A stretch of 64,000 nucleotides of DNA from Tipula vernalis (Eukaryota > Arthropoda > Insecta > Diptera > Tipulidae). Both the position numbers and the translations under genes were made by a program. The notes under the pieces are model-generated. The model was not told where the DNA came from and ran no database searches. It saw nothing but the letters and a program-made list of their open reading frames with translations. Within the stretch, counting starts at the first letter, position 1, and each line of letters starts with the position of its first letter. The stretch lies in contig OY282559.1 of NCBI GenBank assembly GCA_958295665.1, positions 128,749,605 to 128,813,604 on the forward strand. Direction: 5' to 3'. Below, piece after piece: positions 43,260 through 56,149 of this stretch.

Positions 43260-43900
43260 ATGGTTACAGGACGGAATCATTTCATCTGTTGATTACCCGA
43301 CTGACTGGGTTAATAATTTACAAATAGTCGAAAAGCCTAACTCAAGTGAACTGCGAATTTGTTTGGATCCGAAACCACTCAATGAGTGCATCAGGCGAGA
43401 ACATTTTTGGATTCCAACGATTGATGATTTGACGTCTGGTTTGGCTGATAAACGCGTTTTTTTTTTTTCAATTTTGGACTTGAAGAGTGGCTATTGGCAA
43501 ATGGAATTGGACGTAGTGAGCTCCGATTTAACAACATTCATGACTCCATTTGGGAGATATAAATTCAATCGCGTGCCATTTGGGCTTAATTTTATACCGG
43601 AATTATTTCAACGTGAAATGTTTAAAATATTGGGAGATATTGAGGGAGTGATAATTTATTTTGATGATGTGGGTATTTGCGCGAAAACGGAAGAAGAACA
43701 CGATCGGAGAATGGAAAAGGTCATGGAAAGGGCGCGTAAATACAATATTAAATTTAACCCGGATAAAATTCAATATCGAAAGCGTGAGGTTAAATTTATG
43801 CGTCATATCTTGTTTGAAGGAAAGTTTAAGACGAATTTAAAGTATCGTGACGCAATTATAAAGATGAAGAAGCCATAAAGCGGCCGTTTCAAGATTTTTG
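43260..43900 (+). pseudogene. Gypsy reverse transcriptase
   Basis: RT from the DGIISSVDYPTDWVNNLQIV block through FSILDLKSGYWQMELD, FMTPFGRYKFNRVPFGL and the catalytic region GVIIYFDDVGICAKTEEEHD (FDDV at the YxDD position). The thumb block is REVKFMRHILFEGKFKTN. A stretch of extra T residues around 43459-43469 has added residues but kept the frame. It stops at 43876 before RNase H. Confidence 0.85.
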
Positions 43901-43951
43901 GGAATTCTTAAATATTTTGCTAAATTCATTATTTTTTGTATGGATGTGAAT

Positions 43952-45238
43952 TTACGGTGGAAAGTGACATAATCCATTGCTTTGCGGATACCGAGGACTC
44001 GAGAACTTCATTATCATATTGTAATCATTTGTAAATTCCTCAAATTCCCGTGAGTTAAATGGTACATTATCCGATTTTACTACAGTTGGATATCCGATTC
44101 TATCAAACCCACTTTTCAATCTTCCAATGATATGACGCGCTGTTTTGTTCTTCAAATGTTCAACAATTAAATACCCCGAATATGGATCGATAACAGACAA
44201 GAAGTCCTGTCCAGCATACTCAAATAGATCCATCGACACTATATGAAACGGATACTTTGGTAGCTCTTCTTGAACTAGTTCTTCTTTTTTGCAGCTACGC
44301 GTATACTTTTCACAAATAGCACAAGATGCAACCATTTCCCTTATCTGACCGTTCTTATTAGGCCAGTAATAAAGCATTTTTGCACGTGCAAGAGTTTTTT
44401 CGACTCCCAAATGTGGTGCATTTAACCACTTGCTAAGTTTACTTTGTAATTCTTTTGGAATCACGAGTCGATGATCTCGAAAGAGTAAGCCATTCTCACA
44501 ATGAAGTTCATTCTTGAATTTGTGAAACATACGGCTCAGATTGTCCAGCAGATGATAATTCGGCCAACCGTTCTCTACATATCGACAAACTCGCAAAATA
44601 ATTTCATCTCGTTCAATGGTTGAACGGTACAAATCATAATTTTTTTTCGATAAACACGCCGATTTAGTTACTGAATGAATGATTCCCGATAAATCCGTGT
44701 CTTCTTGACATTCCGATAGTTGGGCCCGTGACAGGCAGTCAGCCACAAGCATTTCTTTGCCCGGCTTGTAAACAACAGTCATCTTTGGATATTTCAAAAG
44801 TGACATGAGCATATGCTGAAGCCGCATTGTCACATCATCAATATCCCGCCTGGTCATTGTTTCCAAAGGTTTGTGATCACTTTCCACCGTAAATTCACGT
44901 CCTTACAAAAAATAATGAAACCGCTGACATGCAAACACAATTGCCAACAATTCCTTTTCTATCTGAGCCCACTTTTGTTCACTTTTACTTAACGTCCGAG
45001 ACGCATATGTTACTGGGTGTCCTCTCTGAACAATTACACAACCCAATCCATCTTTAGATGCATCCGTTTGCATAATGACTGGCAACTTCGGATCATACAT
45101 CGCCAAAACCGGTTCTGATGCTACGATATCAAGTAATTCCGAAAATGTGCCGACTGCTTTGACAAATTTGGAATGAAAAACATTTTGAAACGTTGTTTTG
45201 AAGATAGAGACACGGAAAATTATCAGCATTGATAACAC
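43952..45238 (-). pseudogene. Inverted Gypsy RNase H and integrase block
   Basis: On the minus strand: RNase H (45238-44903: VIMQTDASKDGLGCVIVQRG, VTYASRTLSKSEQKWAQIEK) followed after a frame break at about 44895 by ESDHKPLETMTRRDID, ADCLSRAQ, the zinc domain (LSKWLNAPHLGVEKTL, CAICEKYTRSCKKE) and the integrase core (FHIVSMDLFEYAGQDFLSVI, PTVVKSDNVPFNSREFEEF, SSPRYPQSNG). The order is correct but opposite in strand to the RT and integrase tail on either side. Confidence 0.85.
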
Positions 45239-45610
45239 AACTCCTGTGGCAAGTATGCGTTTGACACCAGGCCAGTTATTTTTGGGAGGGTGGTCAAGAC
45301 GAGAATGACGATTTCGGATTCATTGTTATATCGAGACAACCTAAGTGAGGGGAGCGTTCAAAACAAAATTAAAGAACAAAGAGAAAGGCAGAAGTATTAT
45401 TATGATCGGAATGCAAAAGCACTGCCATTACTAAATGTGGGTGATCTCGTAATTTAAAAAAAAAAAATGGAAAATGGTGGTTGCCACTAGATGTCATTGT
45501 TAGTTCTATAATGTATTTTAACCATGTATATCGAGTAGTTTTTAGTTGTTCGTCAAACAGAATCAGATTAACTGTTAAAGGAAAGTCTTTTAATTTATAA
45601 TAATTGCCAC
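45239..45610 (+). pseudogene. Gypsy integrase C-terminal tail
   Basis: Plus strand: NTTPVASMRLTPGQLFLGGW (the usual 'YRNTP..G..SPAQLLxGR'), then DNLSEGSVQNKIKEQRERQK and YYYDRNAKALPLLNVGDLVI. It continues the integrase that on the minus strand ends near 43965, showing that the middle block was inverted after the element was assembled. Confidence 0.75.
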
Positions 45611-47815
45611 AATTATTACATCGATTTGGTTAATGGGCAGAAACTAAACGATCGGATATTAGAATGTTCCAGAACATTTGGAAGCTGGCCATTCAAATTC
45701 TCTATAAGCCGTTGAATGAAATCTAAAATGGAATTTGAAATTCGATTAAACATGGGTAACTTTCACCATTACAATTACCGGCTGGCGACTGTACACCAAA
45801 ACATTTTACATCCCCATTATTTTTTCTTTTTATTCTTGCAAGATGCTTAATTATAAATAAAAATTTCATTCATCAAATTTACGATTTATGTGTACTCTAC
45901 ACATACGAGACGAGTATGTAAACCTGCTGAACACAGTTTGACAGGTATAATGAAGCAGATGACACAATAACCGAAATTATATTTTTTTTTGTTTTTGTTT
46001 AAAACAACCAATCACAATTTGCAAGACATGGATACAAGAGATAATTAAGACGCGCGCATGAACAAGTGGTTATTATACGAGTTCAAACATAAGCAATTAT
46101 GTGAAATTTTGATTTTGGACTAAACAATTTCTAATTGTAATTATGGATAAAAAATAAAAAAATTTCATTGTACCGTTTCCGATTTCCAAACTAAGGAATG
46201 TTAAGTCACCCACTCTAAATAGTTTTGGAATGGCGTGTACCATTTTACCAAAAATATAAAAAATTTAGTGTTATGTAGTTCTAGGTAACATACTGTCTTC
46301 ATTACATAATATGTTTTTTTTTTTGGTTGCATAATAAGTACCGCGTCTTACATATTTCTTATTATTAATATTTTTATTTTTGTTCGTTTTAATTCATAAT
46401 TGGAAAATGTTTTTGTGGTTGTGTTGTTTGTTCCACTTTCGTCCGAAAGTAAATAATGTAAGTAATAATAATATGATGCACTGTTTAGTGTGATGAGGCG
46501 GTGTGTTGGTCATAAAGCCGTTATTCACAAGAAATAAATTTCTTTGTTTTATGTAATTTCACTTAAAAATCCACTTGCTGCATATATCTTGTTAAGATGC
46601 GAAATGAGTCAATTGAAATGGGAAGTGAAAAGTTTACGGAAATTCCTTATACGATTTTAAAAGATTTTATCTTATCTTGTAACGCACATACACAATACAC
46701 AATGATGATTTATCATCGGCTTTTTTAAAACGTACAAAATATGTCAAACTATATATATACATCACACGATCGTAATTCGCATGCGGCTTTTTCTTTAATT
46801 TTGATTTTAATGAATTCCAACGTCTTATATGTATACATATGGTATACACAAAAATACTTTCCAGTATTTTTATTTGTAAAAGTTATTTGCATCACTTTGT
46901 CATACATGTTGACCTAAATAAATTCGGTCGATCGAAATTCTTAAGCACAATTGTTATAGGTAAAGCAACAGCGGCTAATCATATGATTAAACTTTATTGT
47001 ATGTAAGACGAAAATCTTACGAATGTGTTTTATTTCGATTTCTAGAATTTCACTATCCCAATATGTAAATCAGATTAAATACATTACATACAAGTGAATG
47101 TGATTTCAATTTTGATTATTTGTTTATGCGCGCGACTCTATGCTATATGTATAGTTTGCTTGTACAAATTGATTTACCTTACGTGAGCTGAGTTTAAATC
47201 AACATTTTAGTATGGTCTAAACATTAAGATCTTATTTGACTAAAGAAATCTTTTTGAATACTATAGAAAAACTTTTCTAAATTTTGTTAAATTTTTGCTT
47301 AACTTTTAATAAAAATTTATATTTAAACAAGGGTTTCAATAAATCTGTGGCACATATTTAAAAGGTGATAGCTCTAAAATTCGCATTGTTCAGGAAAACG
47401 TTTTTAAAATTAAGAGTTACTCAAAATCGTACGAGTAAACGCTAATTACGGTTGCTTGTAGTAGTTGCCAGAATATTACAAAAAATTGATATGATATGTA
47501 GAATAAAATTGTATTGTTAGAGAGTTGAACTCGTTTCGAAATAGAATGAACCTCTTCTGAACGAAGTAGAAAAGGAAAATGTCAAAAAAAATGGAAAAGA
47601 AGAGATTGATTCATTCTTTCTCGAAACTTTATTGTGTGAGAGTGAGCGTCTCATTTTAGTGAAGTGTTATAAATTTTACAATTTTCTTTTAATTTTAATT
47701 AATTTGTATTTTATTTAATTATATCTTATAGTTTATTTTGATTTGTTTATTTTTTATCAGTCGGGTAAGTCTTTTCATAGTCTTTTTCTATCCACAAAAT
47801 AATAAATCCACGTAA
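45611..47815. other. Unassigned AT-rich DNA
   Basis: No gene, RNA or element was recognised in 2.2 kb. The end (47570-47760) may include the untranslated leader of the I-type element that follows. Confidence 0.35.
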
Positions 47816-47819
47816 CTCA

Positions 47820-49137
47820 AGCAAGGAGGGACAAAGTACGCAGTACTTTGTACCTCCAACATTTACTTCTACTGATTTCTCAGATTCCGAAGATGAAATA
47901 AATACTAAAAAATCAAAAATTGTTTTTAATAATGAAATAATAGTAAACGGTGAATTTGATAAAAGTCCCAATATGTTAAATAAAAGGAAAATTAATAATA
48001 ATAATAATAAAATTCACGTCGCAGTTTCAAAAAATACAGTAACAGCTCCAACATCATCTTCAACTTTATCTGTTGATTCATCGAATAACTCAAATATGCC
48101 GTCAGTTACTGCTGAAAAAATTAATCTATATAACCGATCAGATAATGGCCCATTTACTGTATTTATCAGTAAAAAGAATTTAAATATTGTTATTTTAGCT
48201 AAAGCCCTTAAAATAAATAATTTTAAAAATGTCAAAGAAATCTCTAGCGTTAGCAAAAATGTTGCTAAGGTTATCTTTAGTAATTTTGAAGACGCAAATA
48301 ATTGTGTTAAATCAGATATCTTTAAAAAATTTGATAATTATACTACATACATTCCTAAAAATTTCACATCTTCTATTGGTTTAATCAGGAACATTCCTAT
48401 TGGGCTTTCTAATGAAGAAATACAAGAAAATATTAGATCTAAATACCCTATTTCTAAAGTAAAAAGAATGACTAAATGGAATAGTGTCACTAAAACAGCT
48501 GAGGAAATTGAATTGGTTAAACTTACTTTTGAGTCTGGAACTATTCCATTCAATGTCATTTTATATGATAATCTCTTATTAAAGGTGGAATATTTTATAC
48601 CTAATCCATTATTTTGTAAAAAATGTCTAAATTACGGACATTCAATTTCTAAATGTAAATCTAAAACTAATAGATGCCTAACGTCTGCTAATACTATAGA
48701 GGACGAACAAGAACACGTTTGTGACATGAAATTTTCTTGTAAATTTTGTGGAATGGGTCATGTTACTAATTTTTTTCAGATGTAATGAACGATATAGGCA
48801 GAAACAAATTAGGGAACATATGATTTTAAATAAAACTAGTTTCAGAGAATCCAAAAGCCACCTTTATGGTAGCCAACAAAAAGTCCCTAAACAAATAGAT
48901 TTCGCTAATGATATCTGTGTTGAAAATCAAGCCTGGAAAAATAACTTAATGAATTCTGATGCTAGAAAAATTCAAATCCTAAATAAATTAGTAAACGAAT
49001 TAAAAAATCAATTAAATGAAAGAGATTCTATTTTTAATGATGTCAAATCACTTTTAAATAATTCCGATGACTTTAATAAAAATCCAGCTAATTTAGACTC
49101 ACTTAAAATTAAATTAAATAAATTTATTAAAACATAA
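47820..49137 (+). pseudogene. I-type ORF1 (Gag-like), one frameshift
   Basis: Gag-like RNA-binding protein. The frame is open upstream of the first downstream ATG (47973): a Ser/Asp-rich segment FTSTDFSDSEDEINTKKSKI, then an Asn run. An RRM-like core (FTVFISKKNLNIVILAKALK, GLIRNIPIGLSNEEIQENI) precedes the knuckles CKKCLNYGHSISKC and CKFCGMGHVT. A one-base shift near 48775 in a T-run separates these from the C-terminal coiled-coil-like tail (LNKLVNELKNQLNERDSIFN), ending at 49137. Confidence 0.75.
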
Positions 49138-49183
49138 ACTTTTCTTTTTCCAGTTTTTTATTTTTTCATTTTATTCTTCCATT

Positions 49184-52100
49184 ATGTTACCTTTAAAAAT
49201 TTTACAAATTAACATTCGTAGTTTAAATAGTAATAAAGATCTATTATATCATTATATACAATCCAATCATATTGATATCGTTATTCTATCTGAAACCTGG
49301 ACAAATCCAAATAGTAATTTGACTTTTAACAATTATAATCTTGTTACTGATGATAGACCAGATGGTTTTGGCGGAGTAGGCTTTTTAATACATAAAAAAA
49401 TTTCTTGGAGAATTATTGATTTAAATTTTCATTACATCCGTTTTCAAGCTTTCAAAATTAACCTCAAATTTAAAAAAATTAATTTTAATATCTTATCTTT
49501 TTATAATAATTCTGTTATTAGACCTCAGGAAATCGTTAATGAATTTGAACATCTTATAACTCAGAATCTAGATAACTGTTTAATAGCTGGAGACATAAAT
49601 ATTCATAATAGTCTTTGGGATAGTTCATTGACCCCTACTTACGACAGGGTGGGTGATAAGATTGCATATATTATCACTGCTAATAATGTCTTTTTATTAA
49701 ATGACGGATCTCATACAAGGCAAGATTTTTTCAGAAATAATTCTGCAGCACTAGACATTACTTTGTGCTCAATCAATCTAATTGAAAAACTATCATGGAA
49801 AGTAGATCCCATTAATTTAGGAAGTGACCATCTCCCAATACTTATTGACTTTAAACTAAATTATTATCAAAAAAAACAAATCACAAACTGGTCAAAAGTA
49901 TTGAAAGACTTTGATCTAAATTCTATTAATGATAAATGCAATATTGAAGAACACCTAGAAAAATTAATTTCTGAAAATACTTCTATTATTACAAGTAAAA
50001 ATACTTTTAAACCTAAACCTTGGTGGAACGATCTTATACAAAGACTATGGAACATAAAAAAACACAAACAACTCATTTATAATTTAAACAAAAACCTTTT
50101 TACCGCTATTGAACTAAAAAAAATCTATACAAAAACTTAAATTAACAATCAGAAGGGAAAAGAAAAAATCTTGGAATATTTTTTTAACAAGCATCAATCA
50201 CAAAACTAATAATTCTGATCTCTGGAACAACATCAATAAAATTAAAAATAAAAAACAGTCCAACTACAGAATCCTAGAAGATCCCACACTAGCTACTAAT
50301 TTTCTAAATTACAATTTTCCTTTCTCCTTTGAATCCCCTCATAATCTCTCTAATAACTTCAATCCTACTATTAATCCTGCGGAATTTAATAACATTGAAA
50401 TTCTTGATATTATTAAAAATTCAAATAATACTGCTCCAGGATATGATAAAGTCTCATATAAAATCATCAAACAATTAGTATCCTCTAATCCTAACCTAAT
50501 CAATACTATTACAAATTATTTCAACAACATCTGGCAAAATCAAATTTACCCTACAAAATGGAAAACGTCATACACAATCGCCATTTTGAAAAAGGGGAGG
50601 GATGATAGAAATATTATTAACTACCGTCCTATTTGTCTGTTACCTATTTTTTCAAAAATCTTCAATAAACTCATTTTAAAACGAATTAATGATCATCTAA
50701 TCTCCCATAATATTCTTAATTATTACAATTTTGGTTTTAGAAAAAATAAAAATATTACTGACTATTTTGTAGAAATGTTTAATTTCATCATCTCCCTCAA
50801 ACAACAACAAAAAAAAAAATTGTTTTAAAAAGCTTTTGATAATGTAGATAAAAATATTTTATTAAACACCTTTAAAAACTTCAATTTCCCTATTAACATT
50901 ACACATTGGATTTCTCAATTTCTTACAAATAGAATTATATCTATTCAAAATATCAATCAAACTTCCATTCATTACACTAATAAAGGCATTCCTCAGGGTA
51001 GCTGTTTGATCCCTACCCTTTTTAATATCTATACCACTTCTTTACACGACATCAATAACCCCGATACAAAAATTTTCCAATATGCCGATGATATTTGCAT
51101 TGTAATTTCTGCCGATAATCATGATAACTTACAATTAATAACAGATTCTACTTTACTCTCATTAACTAATAAATTACAATCTTTAAAACTACAAATTAAC
51201 ACTGATAAATCTCATTTTTTAAGACTATTCACTAATAAAAATAATTCCAAATCTCTAAATTTAAAAATTAATAATATCTACATAAAAGAAAGAGTGACTA
51301 CTAAGATACTGGGTACAACTTTAACAAATAGACTTTCATTATCAATTCATTACACAAACTTAAAAGCAAATATTTCCAACTCCATTAATTTACTTAAGAC
51401 TCTCACCCATTTTAATGGAGGTGTAAATCCTGAAACAATGATCAATATTTTTAAAGCAATAGTTAAATCTAAACTTGAATACACATATGTTTTTACAGAC
51501 ACTAAATATAAAAAAGATATTAATATCTGTCAATCTATTAAAAATGCTTGTCTGAGAGCTTGTCTAGGCTTCTTAAGAACTACTCCAATTCCAGTTATTT
51601 TTTCTGAATCCCTAGAAACATCTTCAGATCTAGATTTTATTAAAAAATCACTAATTTATATTTCAAAAAATCTATATAATAATTCCAAAATCGGTAACGA
51701 CATTAAAAACAATAGATCTCTTCATAAACTTAACGACTTATATTCTAATTATACTTTTCTTTCCAAAATTAAATATTTCACATAAAAAAAACGTCTCCCA
51801 CTAATTTTAGCATCATAACAAATATTGAGGGAATTACAAACAAAAATTTTATAAACCATTCTGAACAATATGCATTATCTATGGCTGAAATTAATAAATA
51901 TAATAATTTCGCAAAAATTTACACAGATGGCTCTATAATTAACAATAAACCAGGAATTGGAATTTTTGTTGAGGATAAAAATTGGAAATTTGCCATTGAA
52001 CTAAAAAACCCTACTTATATTAAAAATATTGAAACCATTGCTATTAAAATTGGAATTACTATATCTCTAATCATCAAAAACAATAATATTATCATTATTA

Positions 52101-52753
52101 CTGACTCTCAAAGTTCTTGCATTTCATTAAAAACGGCTCTATTACACTTTACAAATAGACACTACGAAAATTAAATTATTGATACTATCGGCCATAACCA
52201 AATTAAAAATTTTGTCATTCATTGGTTCCCGGGTCATTGTGGCTTAAAAGGAAATACTATAGCAGATTGTTTAGCAAAAAAAGCAGTTTTTTCTCCTACT
52301 CACTTTCTTGATAATGAACCAACTCTCACAGACCTATTTAACGATATCTCCAGATCTATAAATAATAAGTGGAAGGAAAACTACACTTTAATGTGTAATT
52401 CATCCGGCCACTTTTATAAACAAATTTGCCCTTCTCCAAGATCATCTTTCCTATTTAAAGACTCTAATTTTACATCCTGCCAAACCAGGCTAATTTACAG
52501 ATTAATCTCTGGTCATACAGTTAACAAGAAATTTAAATTCCTTTTGGGACTTGAATCTACATCTAATTGTGAGATTTGCAACACCGTTGAAGATAACGAA
52601 CATATTATTAACGATTGTGTCATATATAATAATATAAGAAATAATTTCCCACTTTTATACAGAAAATCCTTATTAGATATCTTAAAGGACCAAAAAATGG
52701 AAGAATATAAAATATTGTGTGATTTTGTGGATAGAATAAATTATAAACTATGA
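49184..52753 (+). pseudogene. I-type ORF2: endonuclease, RT, RNase H, zinc knuckle
   Basis: Endonuclease: LKILQINIRSLNSNKDLLYH, VILSETW, CLIAGDINIHNSLWDS, and LGSDHLPILIDFKL. RT: TAPGYDKVSYKIIK, YRPICLLPIFSKIFNKLILK, GIPQGSCLIPTLFNIYTTSL, and the catalytic KIFQYADDICIVIS. RNase H: IYTDGSIINNKPGIGIFVED, IIITDSQSSC, WFPGHCGLKGNTIADCLAKK. C-terminal knuckle: CEICNTVEDNEHIINDC. Breaks: about 50135 (A-run), about 50820 (stop in an A-run), 51785 and 52172. Apart from these, the catalytic residues look intact. Confidence 0.85.
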
Positions 52754-52854
52754 ATTAAGACTACATTTAATTTTTATTGACTTTTCCACACAATGATTTT
52801 TCTTTTGGAATCATTTCATTTTATTTTATTTTATTATAATATTAAGATTTATGA

Positions 52855-52918
52855 ATATTATATAATTTAATTCTAAATTTAAAAAAAAAATAAAAAATAA
52901 AAAATTTAAAAAAAAAAA

Positions 52919-52949
<31 letters not shown>

Positions 52950-52975
52950 TTAAAAAAAAAAAAAAAAAAATTATG
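52855..52975 (+). repeat. A-rich tail of the I-type element
   Basis: Long A-runs broken by TTTAAA/ATTTAA, immediately after the ORF2 3' flank. This is the expected 3' terminus of the element, although the exact end is not certain. Confidence 0.6.
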
Positions 52976-53258
52976 AATTAATGAATTATAAATTTATATT
53001 TTAATTTTAAAACTTTTATTTTTATTTATATGTATCCTTCATCTTCTTTCTAATATTCTTTATTTATTAACTTTCATTTAATCTAATTTAATTATCAAAC
53101 TTTGTTTTATATAATTATGCTTTTATTTTATTATTTAATTTTTTAATCTAATTTGATTTTGTACACTTTATTCAACCCTCCAGAACCTCCCCTGAGTGGT
53201 CTCTGGAAATTTTGGGCTGTTTCTCAACTCACTGGTCTTATGGATTGAAAGATCTGAC

Positions 53259-53924
53259 GGGGGTCAATTCTCGTTCCGTGAAAAGTAAAATGAAAAGTAT
53301 TTTCAGTGAGAAATACACATTTCCGATTCATGTTCCTTGAGAAGGAAAAAAATGACGTCAAAATCTTTTCATATGAATAAAACTTTCTCACCGACCAATT
53401 TGGCGGTGAGAACATCATAAATATGGAAATAAAATTCTATAAAAACTAAATTTGTATTTTTACCATTAAATGTGCATTGAAACTATAATATGATTCACTT
53501 TAAACTTAACTAAAAAGTAAATCTATTAAAAACTATTCCGTTTATTTAAGAAAAGCCTCCAAATAATTAATTTAGTTAAGTTTTAAAAATAATTTGGTCA
53601 ATTTTATAATTTACTTTATATTTTGACAGCCAATGACAAAAACTGATTAACTAAATCTACTTTATCATTTATTTAGCTAATACTTAAACCAATTGTTGTA
53701 TCAGCTAGCGGAAATATACATGAAACTCGAAAAAATATGTGTTTACAGTGTAGCTTACTATGGAAATAACTTATTCAGCGTTTTTCTCACGATTCTTTTT
53801 CATTTGGACATCGGGAATCGCTTATTGTCGTTGTGTGAAATGTTATAAATGAAAAAGACTTGATGGAATCAAAATGGAAACTTTTTTTTCATTAGGTTTT
53901 TTCATAGAACGAGAATTGACCCCC
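53259..53924. mobile_element. 666-bp terminal-inverted-repeat element (MITE-like)
   Basis: Perfect 18-bp inverted ends: GGGGGTCAATTCTCGTTC at 53259-53276 and its complement at 53907-53924, continuing with partial pairing (GTGAAAA/TTTTTCAT). The interior is AT-rich and non-coding. No clear target duplication is visible (TGAC on the left, TGAG on the right). Confidence 0.65.
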
Positions 53925-53940
53925 TGAGCAAATTTAAAAA

Positions 53941-54189
53941 ACAAACAAACAAACAAACAAGAGATTGATTCTATCTGGTGGAAGAGAACGAAAAAAAAAC
54001 ACATGTAATTAAAGTGAAGTGTAAATTTAATAAATAAAGAAAATAAAGATCGTTAAAGATTATTGAAATCTGATTGTTTTAAAACATCAGATGTGGGGTA
54101 ACCCGATCAATTGTTAATAATAATAATAATAATAAAATATAAATTTCTGTGCAATAATCAAAATCACGTGTATCGAGAAAATTAAAATT
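53941..54189. other. Gypsy leader region with simple repeats
   Basis: Contains an (AAAC)n run at 53939-53958 and (TAA)7-8 at 54115-54136. No LTR match to 58690-59480 was found by eye. Confidence 0.35.
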
Positions 54190-55489
54190 ATGACGCTCCC
54201 AACTCGTGGCGAAATGGTATTGGCGTTGAGTGGTGTGGGCATCCAGGTTAAAAAAATAACGAGTCTTGCGAATATAAGAACGTTGTATGACAATAATTGC
54301 GGTAATGAAAATACCGAGTTAGTGGATAACCCAAAAAAATCCAATTCAGAAACCACGTTAAAAGCTACGATAACTTCAGCTTCTTCAGATTCAGCAGCTT
54401 CAGATTCAACGACTTATGTTCCGGATACAACTTATGTGCCTCAGTCAATTGTACTTCCAACTTCTGTAAACCAAATTACGCCAACTTCAGCAGTTTTAAC
54501 CAGTATGTAAGTGTCAGTAGTAAAGTGCCATCGAGCTCAACAACAATACCAATTACAACTGTGGTTCACCCTCCGATTGACAATGCTGTTTCTGCGTTAG
54601 CAGCTACCGTTTGTGTTGATCAGCTGGATTTCAATTTAAGTAATAAAAATTTGAATTAAACCTCCGAAGAAATCCTAAAGGAAATGACTGATGAAATTAT
54701 TAAACTGGAAATCCGTGAGCGACTATTGAATTTACGAGCAAAAATAGCAAAAATGGAAATCGAAGCCAGTAGTTTCACTATTAGCAACCTCAGCAATACG
54801 ATTAAAAAGAAAGTGAAGATTTCTGATGTGGATAGTTTGATTTCAACGTTTAGTGGTGCAAAAGATTATGTGGTTTCAAAGGGAATGATTGATTTTGAAG
54901 ATGTGATGACCTCATTGGGTGCATATGACAATGATCGGTATCGTATTGCTCGTCACTTGATTAAGGGCTCTTTTTACGTACTATTCGAGTTACTACCTGG
55001 AATGAATTACGTGAAACTTTACTCAAGCGCTTTGATCGTCAAGTATCATCATATGAAATTTATGAAAAATTGAGATGTCGTATTCACCGTAATGATGAAA
55101 CCATTGTGCGTTATGTTATGCAGGAAACCGCAATGCGAGCCAATATTTCAGAAAGAGATTTAATATCTCTTATTGTTTCTGGGCTACGAGATACTTCCGG
55201 ATATATTACTTTGTTGGCCAGTGCTCAGACAGTTGAGCAGTTGATTGATGCCGTGCCTGCTTACGAGCGATTGATATCTTATGGCCGTACTAGTAACTCT
55301 ATTGGGGCCAAAATTAAAACTTCGGATATTAGAGAATTATCTACTCTGTCTGCTGCTTCTGACCAAGTGCAATCTAGAGGCTATAATTGTTCTAAATTTG
55401 GACATATGTCAGCTAATTGTTCGGTACCTAGACGAGCACCAGGATCCTATTTTACGTGTGGCTCACCGGAGCATAAAAAATTAAATTAA
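54190..55489 (+). pseudogene. Gypsy Gag, frameshifted, with zinc knuckle
   Basis: The first piece (ATG at 54190) has a short helical start MTLPTRGEMVLALSGVGIQV followed by Ser/Thr-rich low complexity. The second (54684-55073) is a capsid-like helical part with ISTFSGAKDYVV. The third (55070-55489) continues ETIVRYVMQETAMRANISER and ends in YNCSKFGHMSANC, a CCHC knuckle, plus a second partial one (YFTCGSPEHKK). Three frames imply two or more shifts. Confidence 0.75.
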
Positions 55490-55629
55490 GCAAAAAACAA
55501 AAAAGGTGTTGCTGCTGGAATCCAGTTTATGCCCGGAGAGTATAATGAGGTTGAGGAGCTGTCTCAGACCATGAGCAGTATGCCACAGGTAAGTGTTGCA
55601 TTTGGTAAAAATCTTAAGCAGTGTACGTA

Positions 55630-55880
55630 ATTTAATTTAATTAATTCTCTCTTGGATACCGGTAGTCCGACCAGTTTTTCTGCGTAGGAGTTTGCTTCCT
55701 AATAATGAATCTATTGGCCCCTTAGTTAAATCGGCCTTCATTGTATTGATAATAAACCTATATATGGTAAGGTTCAGTGTTATTTGCGTATCCGTCAACA
55801 GATTAAATTAGTTTTTGTTTTCATTGATCCAGATCGCATACTTCCCGTTGATTTGCTAGTGGGCCGAGATATACTACATA
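55630..55880 (+). pseudogene. Gypsy aspartic protease
   Basis: NSLLDTGSPTSFS near 55645-55682 is the DTG active-site loop. After a frame change, RILPVDLLVGRDILHIFNIG near 55831-55892 is the conserved flap/C-terminal block of the protease. Confidence 0.7.
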
Positions 55881-56149
55881 TTTTTAATATTGGATTATGT
55901 TTTATGAGAATAAATAAAGTGAATTCGTTATCATTAAATCAAGGTGTTAATAAATTGGCATACGATACAGTAAATGTGTTTCCCTCTGTTTTTGATTGTG
56001 GTCGTCATGATCCTGTCCTGAATAACCATTTGCTTAAGGTTTCCACCTGTTCTAATCTTAATTCCTTCTGTTTCGATTTCCGTTTACTCGCCGCTTCTGT
56101 GAATAGTGCTTCTAGTGTTCAGTATGATATAGATCCAAAATTAGAACTT

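Larger units (their letters stand above)
41797..45610. mobile_element. Ty3/Gypsy element with SINE insertion and internal inversion
   Basis: Plus-strand Gag (41797-42728), a SINE (42729-43063), protease (about 43150-43245), RT (43260-43900) and integrase tail (45240-45600) are all in forward order. The block 43970-45238, coding for RNase H and integrase, is on the minus strand. The protease-RT linker is deleted near 43250. A second, shorter copy of the same family is at 19411-20009. No LTR pair was found. Confidence 0.85.
47820..52980 (+). mobile_element. I-type non-LTR retrotransposon, nearly complete
   Basis: ORF1 with zinc knuckles (about 47820-49137), ORF2 (49184-52753) with endonuclease, RT and RNase H plus a C-terminal zinc knuckle, and an A-rich tail (52875-52975). 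RNase H in ORF2 is typical of the I clade. Very AT-rich codon use. ORF2 is broken by only a few frameshifts, mostly in A or T runs, so it is young or affected by homopolymer errors. No target duplication was identified. Confidence 0.85.
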
